Shown here piece by piece: positions 52,506-57,637 of a stretch of 57,637 bases of DNA. Below the pieces are notes generated by a model, which was given only the letters and a program-made list of their open reading frames with translations, was not told the DNA's origin and ran no database searches. Both the position numbers and the translations under genes were made by a program. Numbering within the stretch: position 1 is the first letter of the stretch; every line of letters begins with the position of its first letter. This stretch comes from Chitinophagaceae bacterium (lineage in GTDB: Bacteria; Bacteroidota; Bacteroidia; Chitinophagales; Chitinophagaceae): contig JAFKGR010000025.1 in NCBI GenBank assembly GCA_017307735.1, positions 1 to 57,637 on the forward strand, written 5' to 3'.

Positions 52506-53336
52506 ATGAAAAATTCAAACCCCGTTCTGATTTATATCCTTCTTTCGGCAATTATATCCGGCTCTTTTTTATCCTGTACCACTTATAAAAATATTTCCTA
52601 TTTCAAGAATCTTGCAGATAGTGGTGTCATTTACAAAAACGGTGAAAGCATCCCTGTTTCCAAATTTACTCCTCTCCGCATTGAACCGGATGACATACTC
52701 AATGTATCTGTCACTACCATTGACCAGAATGTAAACGGGGCTGTCAACATCACCGATGCCAATTCAAATATCCAGGGAAGCATTCCCGCGGCAAACATTC
52801 CCGGAATGGCGAGGGCGTCGGATGGCTATCTTGTAAATAAAAAGGGGTTCATTGATTTGCCGGTTCTGGGGCAGGTGAAGGTGGGTGGCCTCACCATCGA
52901 CAGTGCAAGGGGAAAAATCCTTCAAAGGGCTATGGTACTCTACAAAAATCCGACGGTAAATGTAAGGCTGACCAATTTTAAAGTTACGGTTCTGGGCGAA
53001 GTAGCGCGGCCGGGTACTTATGTGGTGGATGGTGAGCGGGTTTCTGTGCTGGATGCGCTCGGGCTTTCAGGCGATTTGACCATTTATGCCAAAAGGGAAA
53101 ATGTACTGCTCATCCGCCAGAACGGCGACAGTGCAAAAACCGTGGTCAGGTTTAACCTCAATGACACCCACATGATGAATTCTCCTTATTTCTATCTCCG
53201 GCAGGGAGATGTGATTTATGCAGAACCTGGCAAAGGGAAGGCTGCCGCCACCGACATGGCTGCCACCAGAAACTATGCTATTGCAGGTTCTGTGCTGACG
53301 GTTTTGGTGGTCTTATTGAGCAGAATAAATTTTTAA
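52506..53336 (+). CDS. Wza-like polysaccharide export lipoprotein
   Basis: The 276-residue protein has a lipoprotein signal ending at Cys24 (GSFLSC). Poly_export (PES) and SLBB domains are visible: RIEPDDILNVSVTTIDQNVN, KGFIDLPVLGQVKVGGLTI, NVRLTNFKVTVLGEVARPGTY and SVLDALGLSGDL. The C-terminus has a hydrophobic span (NYAIAGSVLTVLVVLLS), as in Bacteroidota versions. It forms the outer-membrane exit pore for exopolysaccharide. It is 106 bp after the sugar transferase and 21 bp before the Wzc-like gene. Confidence 0.92.
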   Translation: MKNSNPVLIYILLSAIISGSFLSCTTYKNISYFKNLADSGVIYKNGESIPVSKFTPLRIEPDDILNVSVTTIDQNVNGAVNITDANSNIQGSIPAANIPGMARASDGYLVNKKGFIDLPVLGQVKVGGLTIDSARGKILQRAMVLYKNPTVNVRLTNFKVTVLGEVARPGTYVVDGERVSVLDALGLSGDLTIYAKRENVLLIRQNGDSAKTVVRFNLNDTHMMNSPYFYLRQGDVIYAEPGKGKAAATDMAATRNYAIAGSVLTVLVVLLSRINF

Positions 53337-53357
53337 AAAAGTATCTGATAAAAAAAT

Positions 53358-55793
53358 ATGAAGGGACCCAAAGACGATAACTGGGATTTGTGGGAGGAAG
53401 AAGATGCCAAACCGGCCGATTTCTCCAGGATTACCCGTAAGATCATTGCTTACTGGCCTTACAGCCTGCTCTGTGCGCTGATCCTGGCCGGACTCGCCTT
53501 TTTGTACCTGTACAAAACCAATCCGGTATATAATGTAAAGGCATCTATCCTCATTCAGGACAATGACAATAAAACCAGCGGCAATAACGGCGGCATGCTC
53601 AGTTCTCTTCAGGACCTCGGGCTGCTCAGCGGAACCAGCAATGTGGACAATGAGCAGATTGTTATCACCAGTTATCCGCTGATGGAAGGGGTGGTGAAAG
53701 ACCTGCAACTGTACCTGCAATTTTCTGCCAGCGAAAACCTGCGCGATGTGCCTCTGTACCGCAATGATGTTCCTTTCAAAGCCGATGTGGTGGATTTCGA
53801 TTTGAGCAGGCTCAACAAAGATCAACTGGCAGACCTCGATTATAAAATTGAAAAGAGGGGCAACACCGGATTTACCATTTCTTCGCAGGAGAAAGTATGG
53901 AACGGAGTATGGAATACCCCGATTCTGATGCCTTTCGGCCATCTCACCCTTCGCAACGACAGCCTTACCGGTGCCTGGGAAGAAGGTGAGATCATCCTGA
54001 TGCATGTTTATTCTGTCAGTGCGATGGTAGATCACCTGATAGCAGGTATCAGCGCCGATATTCCTAACAAACAAACGAGTGTAATCAACCTCTCACTTCA
54101 AACCACCCTTCCCCAGCAGGGAAAAGATGTGCTGAACGATTTGCTGTCGGTTTACCAGGGTTCCACCGTGGAAGACAACAACAAACTCAATGACAGCACC
54201 CTTCAGTTTATCAACCAGAGATTGTCGATTGTCGGGTTTGAACTGGATTCCATTGAACAGCAGATCCAGCATTTCAAACAAAAGAATGAACTGGCCGATT
54301 TGCCCACCCAAACGGAAGCTCTGGTGGACAATATGAGCAAAGCGCAGCAGGATTTAAACAGCCAGTTGGTGCAGCTCAGCATTGTGAATTCACTGATTGA
54401 ATATATGAAGGCCAATAAAAACAACCCTCGTGTTATTCCGGCTTCATTGATTTTGCAAAATCAAACGCTGGCAGATGCTGTAAGCAATTATAATCAATTG
54501 CTGATTCAAAGAGAGCGGCTGCAATTGAGCGCTACCAAAGAGAATCCCATTTTGCAAAATGTGGAAGGGCAGGTGCAGGGTTTGCAGAAAACTATTTTTT
54601 CAGGACTGGAATCCATCAGGCTTACCCTGACAACCGGGATCGACAAAACCAAACAGCAGAATTCGGTATTCACCGGCATCATCCGCAAAGTGCCCGGCAT
54701 GGAACGTACATTTGGAAGTATCAGCCGGCAACAATCTATCAAGCAGGAATTGTATGTCTATCTTTTGCAGAAAAGAGAGGAAGCGCTCATCGCCAAATCT
54801 TCCACACTTTCCAATTCAAGAATTATTGCCCCGGCCAGATCAGAAAATACCCCGGTAAAACCCAAAAGAAGGCTGATACTTTCGGGAGCATTCCTTCTCG
54901 GTTTATTGCTTCCCTTCGGATATGAAAGGGTTTACAGGTTGTTTAATACAAGGATCAGTTCCAAAGAAGACATTACCAACCGCACGGATGCGCCCATTAT
55001 CGGGGAGATCGGCCATAAATCGGAAGACAAGCTGGTGGTTATAACCAACGGCACCCGCAATATTGTTTCAGAACAATTCAGGGCGCTGAGAACCAACATC
55101 CAGTTTTTGTTTACGCGGAAAGAAGATAAGGTAATCCTGATTACCAGTACCATTACCGGTGAAGGAAAAAGTTTTGTGTCGTCCAACCTGGCAACGGTAT
55201 TTGCCATGACAGGTAAAAAAGTGGTGCTTCTGGAAATGGACCTTCGCAAACCCAAAATTGTCAGCGGGCTTGGATTAACCTCCGCCAAAGGATTTACCCA
55301 ATACATCATGGGCAATGCAGAAATCAGCGACATCATCATTCCGAGCGGGATCCATGAAAATTTGTTTGTGATTCCGGCAGGAGCCATCCCGCCCAATCCT
55401 TCCGAACTTTTGCAGCACGAACGCACGGATGCTTTGTTTGAATACCTCAGGGCCAATTTTGATGTAATCCTCGTGGACACACCGCCCAATGTGGTATCAG
55501 ATGCACAGTTGTTAAACAAGAATGCCGATGTAACGCTGTATATCGTCCGTATCAATTATACCCACAGAGAGCAGGTGGACCTAATCAGAAATATGGACAT
55601 CGCACACAAATTACCCAAGCTCAATGTGGTAGTTAACGACATTAAGCCCAAACGGTATGGCGGCAGTTATTACGGTTATGGAGGTTATGGAGGCTATGGG
55701 TATGGTTCGGGCTATGGATATTATTATGGCCAGGAAACCGCCGACAAACCCTGGTGGTCTTTTGGGATGAAAATAAAGAAAAAGCGGCTCTAA
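53358..55793 (+). CDS. Wzc-like polysaccharide co-polymerase with tyrosine kinase domain
   Basis: The 811-residue protein has a Wzz domain with membrane spans near residues 38-52 and 500-520 and a long periplasmic coiled coil between them. The cytoplasmic BY-kinase domain has Walker A STITGEGKSFVSS, Walker A' LLEMDLRKPK and Walker B VILVDTPP. The C-terminal tail has a Tyr/Gly-rich cluster (YYGYGGYGGYGYGSGYGYYY), the expected autophosphorylation region. It controls chain length and export with the Wza-like protein upstream. The kinase and co-polymerase are fused, as in Wzc. Confidence 0.94.
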   Translation: MKGPKDDNWDLWEEEDAKPADFSRITRKIIAYWPYSLLCALILAGLAFLYLYKTNPVYNVKASILIQDNDNKTSGNNGGMLSSLQDLGLLSGTSNVDNEQIVITSYPLMEGVVKDLQLYLQFSASENLRDVPLYRNDVPFKADVVDFDLSRLNKDQLADLDYKIEKRGNTGFTISSQEKVWNGVWNTPILMPFGHLTLRNDSLTGAWEEGEIILMHVYSVSAMVDHLIAGISADIPNKQTSVINLSLQTTLPQQGKDVLNDLLSVYQGSTVEDNNKLNDSTLQFINQRLSIVGFELDSIEQQIQHFKQKNELADLPTQTEALVDNMSKAQQDLNSQLVQLSIVNSLIEYMKANKNNPRVIPASLILQNQTLADAVSNYNQLLIQRERLQLSATKENPILQNVEGQVQGLQKTIFSGLESIRLTLTTGIDKTKQQNSVFTGIIRKVPGMERTFGSISRQQSIKQELYVYLLQKREEALIAKSSTLSNSRIIAPARSENTPVKPKRRLILSGAFLLGLLLPFGYERVYRLFNTRISSKEDITNRTDAPIIGEIGHKSEDKLVVITNGTRNIVSEQFRALRTNIQFLFTRKEDKVILITSTITGEGKSFVSSNLATVFAMTGKKVVLLEMDLRKPKIVSGLGLTSAKGFTQYIMGNAEISDIIIPSGIHENLFVIPAGAIPPNPSELLQHERTDALFEYLRANFDVILVDTPPNVVSDAQLLNKNADVTLYIVRINYTHREQVDLIRNMDIAHKLPKLNVVVNDIKPKRYGGSYYGYGGYGGYGYGSGYGYYYGQETADKPWWSFGMKIKKKRL

Positions 55794-55866
55794 AATATTA
55801 ATTCGTGCAATCCGGATCCTGTCATAAACCACAAATAAAATGAATCAACAAAAAAATTGTAAAGCC

Positions 55867-56472
55867 ATGAAATCAATTTCAATTTTGTCAGTCTGCCTGC
55901 TGTTTGTATTTACAGCAAGTGCTCAAACGAGCGAGAAAAAAGTTCACTACGAAGCCCAGGTTGATCTGGGGGTCGTATCCAATTCGGCAGTAAAGGGAAA
56001 ATTTGCCTATGGAGGTACTTTTGAAGCCCTTATCAGGTTGGGGGAGGCCAGCAAGGTACCCGCCGTTGTAGGAGCAGGTCCGTACCAGGGGCCCGAAAGG
56101 AGAAATTACCTGACGTTTGCCCTCAAGGGAATGTCCAACCCGTTCAAAGGTTCACCGTTTCTGGTTACAGCCCAGGCTTTCAACAAAAACGGAAGTGATG
56201 CGCTTAACTATGCCATGCTGCTGGCAGGTTATCGTGCTGATCTGGATGCCACCGACAACCCCGACAACTACCTGTATTTTGAACCGAGGATCGGGTTGGC
56301 GCTCAGCGGCGGTTTTCATTGGGCAGGATTTGCCATTTCACCGGCCTTTGGTTACCAGGTGAAGAGAGTGGATTTGCAGGTATTTCTTGATGGTGGATTT
56401 GGCAGCAAGGAGCTGACTTCACGAACGAAGTCGTATATAACTCCGGGTATCGGGGTGGGTTATACATTTTAG
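55867..56472 (+). CDS. Outer membrane protein linked to the exopolysaccharide cluster
   Basis: The ATG at 55867 (MKSISILSVCLLFVFTASAQ) gives a good signal peptide; an upstream ATG at 55840 would add nine residues. The 201-residue product alternates like a small barrel (VHYEAQVDLGVVSNSAVKG, YLYFEPRIGLALSGGFHW, AISPAFGYQVKRVDLQVFLD) and ends YITPGIGVGYTF with a terminal Phe. The family is not recognised. Its position as the last gene of the EPS run suggests a surface or export accessory role. Confidence 0.7.
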   Translation: MKSISILSVCLLFVFTASAQTSEKKVHYEAQVDLGVVSNSAVKGKFAYGGTFEALIRLGEASKVPAVVGAGPYQGPERRNYLTFALKGMSNPFKGSPFLVTAQAFNKNGSDALNYAMLLAGYRADLDATDNPDNYLYFEPRIGLALSGGFHWAGFAISPAFGYQVKRVDLQVFLDGGFGSKELTSRTKSYITPGIGVGYTF

Positions 56473-56481
56473 GGGAGGTTG

Positions 56482-56692
56482 GAATTAAGAATGAAGAATT
56501 AAGAATGAAGAATGAAGAATGAAGAATTAAGAATTGAGAATGAAGAATGAAGAATGAAGAATGAAGAATTAAGAATTGAGAATTAAGAATGAAGAATTAA
56601 GAATTGAGAATTAAGAATGAAGAATGAAGAATTAAGAATGAAGAATTAAGAATTAAGAATGAGGAATGAGGGATGAGGAATGAGGGATGAGG
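56482..56692 (+). repeat. GAATTAAGAATGAAGAAT simple-sequence tract
   Basis: About 210 bp consist of imperfect GAATTAAGAAT and GAATGAAGAAT words, drifting to GAGGAATGAGGGATGAG at the end. It begins 10 bp after the last EPS-cluster gene. Confidence 0.8.
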
Positions 56693-56907
56693 TTCCGATT
56701 GGGATTGGGATAGGAATCAGGGCATGGTAGTTTTGGTATCAGGGATTATGAGTTGACAATTTAAGTCATCATTTCCATTGCCATGTTGAGCGCGAAGACG
56801 GAGTGTGGTATGGGAATGCAAAGAGCACACATCAGGCGCGCGCTGTAAGGTTTGGAAAAGCATGTTTAACTAAAAGATTAATTCAGTATGTGACTGAGGG
56901 CGGCGAA

Positions 56908-57637
56908 GCCTTGTAAAACCTTCAGGCGTTTGGAGCGATGGCCATGGAGCAAGCATAGCAAAACCCTGAAGTGTTTAGCCTTCGGCTGCGCTCAGCATGA
57001 CAAACCACGGCGGACGGGACTATCCACTAAACGCGAAACACGAAATCCGAAACCTGAGCTTTTTTCTTCCTTCGTGTTCCTTTGTGCCTTTCTGCCTTCG
57101 TGGCGGAAGCCGTTTTCAAAACACTTCAAGGTTTCCCATCCCGCAAAGCCCCTGCGAAACGCTTGAAGGTTTTCGAAAGCCATCCGGGGGCCTTGAAAAA
57201 CCTTCAGGCGTTTGGAGCGATGGCCATGAAGCATAGCAAAACCCTGAAGCGTTTTCAAGTGGTAAACGTGGCAGGTCAGGATTCGCCTGCGGCGGAACAG
57301 GCTCCAGCCACTAAATTAAAAACGAAATCCGCCTTCGGCGAGACAGGCTGAAACACGAAACCAGAGGTTTTTTTCTTCCTTCGTGTTCCTTTGCGCCTTT
57401 CTGCCTTAAAGCCCCTGCGAAACGCTTGAAGGTTTTCCCAACCCGCAAAGCCCCTGCGAAACGCTTCAAGGTTTTCCATCCCGCAAAGCCCCTGCGAAAC
57501 GCTTGAAGGTTTTTGAAAGCCATCCGGGGGCCTTGTAAAACCTTCAGGCGTTTGGAGCGATGGCACTGAAGCATAGCAAAACCCTGAAGCGTTTTCAAGT
57601 GGTAAACGTGGCAGGTCAGGATTCGCCTGCGGCGGAA
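56908..57637 (+). repeat. Composite repeats, right block (runs off the window)
   Basis: Three tandem versions of the composite repeat at 50.1-50.4 kb: a partial one (56908-57000), a full one (57062-57310) and another (57369 to the window end). Two copies share an identical end, ACGTGGCAGGTCAGGATTCG followed by CCTGCGGCGGAA. No protein is plausible here; all frames are repeat translations. 56693-56907 shows nothing recognisable. Confidence 0.7.

Noticed and set aside
53313..54074. 253-residue minus-strand frame opposite the Wzc-like gene
   Set aside because: Antisense of a well-supported coding sequence; low-likelihood composition. The same applies to 54932-55555.

Overview
The window looks like a chromosomal piece of a Bacteroidota genome, probably a Chitinophagales/Saprospirales-type environmental lineage. 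Supporting signs are type IX secretion/gliding genes (gldJ, porV, porT), a secreted protein with a T9SS C-terminal sorting domain, a PorV-type barrel, a one-component sensor with Reg_prop/Y_Y_Y domains, the batA/DUF58/MoxR cluster, a DUF4292 lipoprotein, and promoter-like boxes close to the Bacteroidota TTG-N19-TAnnTTTG pattern. This assignment is inferred from gene content; no rRNA is present.

Layout: (1) 1-3.5 kb: the tail of an IS66-type transposase, then divergent gldJ and porV. (2) 3.5-11.3 kb: an accessory island of RHS polymorphic-toxin material. It holds a 5'-truncated RHS core followed by four core-end/toxin-tip cassettes. The first tip is a Tae4-like peptidoglycan amidase with a signal-peptide-bearing putative immunity protein. 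The second and third tips are unassigned toxins followed directly by putative cytoplasmic immunity genes. The fourth is degraded. Cassettes 2-4 have no proper start codons, so they look like silent tips that could be recombined onto a full RHS gene elsewhere. Small palindromic repeats have inserted in the RHS coding sequence, once in frame (shared by three copies) and once disruptively. (3) 11.4-15.1 kb: housekeeping run dut, DUF4292 lipoprotein, EnvC-like protein with degenerate LytM domain, gamma-carbonic anhydrase and two small genes. (4) 15.1-24.6 kb, minus strand: rsgA, batA/DUF58/moxR cluster, dodecin, MutS-like ATPase, NlpE-like lipoprotein, metG. (5) 24.9-32.9 kb, plus strand: TolC/adaptor/RND efflux operon, two tandem S66 LD-carboxypeptidases and a TylF-like methyltransferase.

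(6) 33.2-34.7 kb: a Lys-rich secreted small protein and a tRNA-Pro(CGG) locus expanded into an array of pseudo-tRNAs whose anticodon arm is replaced by an unrelated palindrome; the array abuts the engB stop codon. (7) 34.7-45.3 kb: engB, menG-porT, prfC, a T9SS-exported metalloprotease, a YkuK-like protein, queA, and small envelope proteins. (8) 45.4-49.6 kb: a pair of 126-bp direct repeats and a two-component system (hybrid-like Reg_prop kinase and LuxR-type regulator). (9) 49.6-57.6 kb: an exopolysaccharide start cluster (polyprenyl glycosylphosphotransferase, Wza-like exporter, Wzc-like kinase, outer-membrane protein) bracketed on both sides by complex GC-rich composite repeats and simple-sequence tracts.

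The most unusual parts are the RHS cassette array with in-frame palindrome insertions and the pseudo-tRNA array. All family assignments come from motif recognition by eye; no database search was run.
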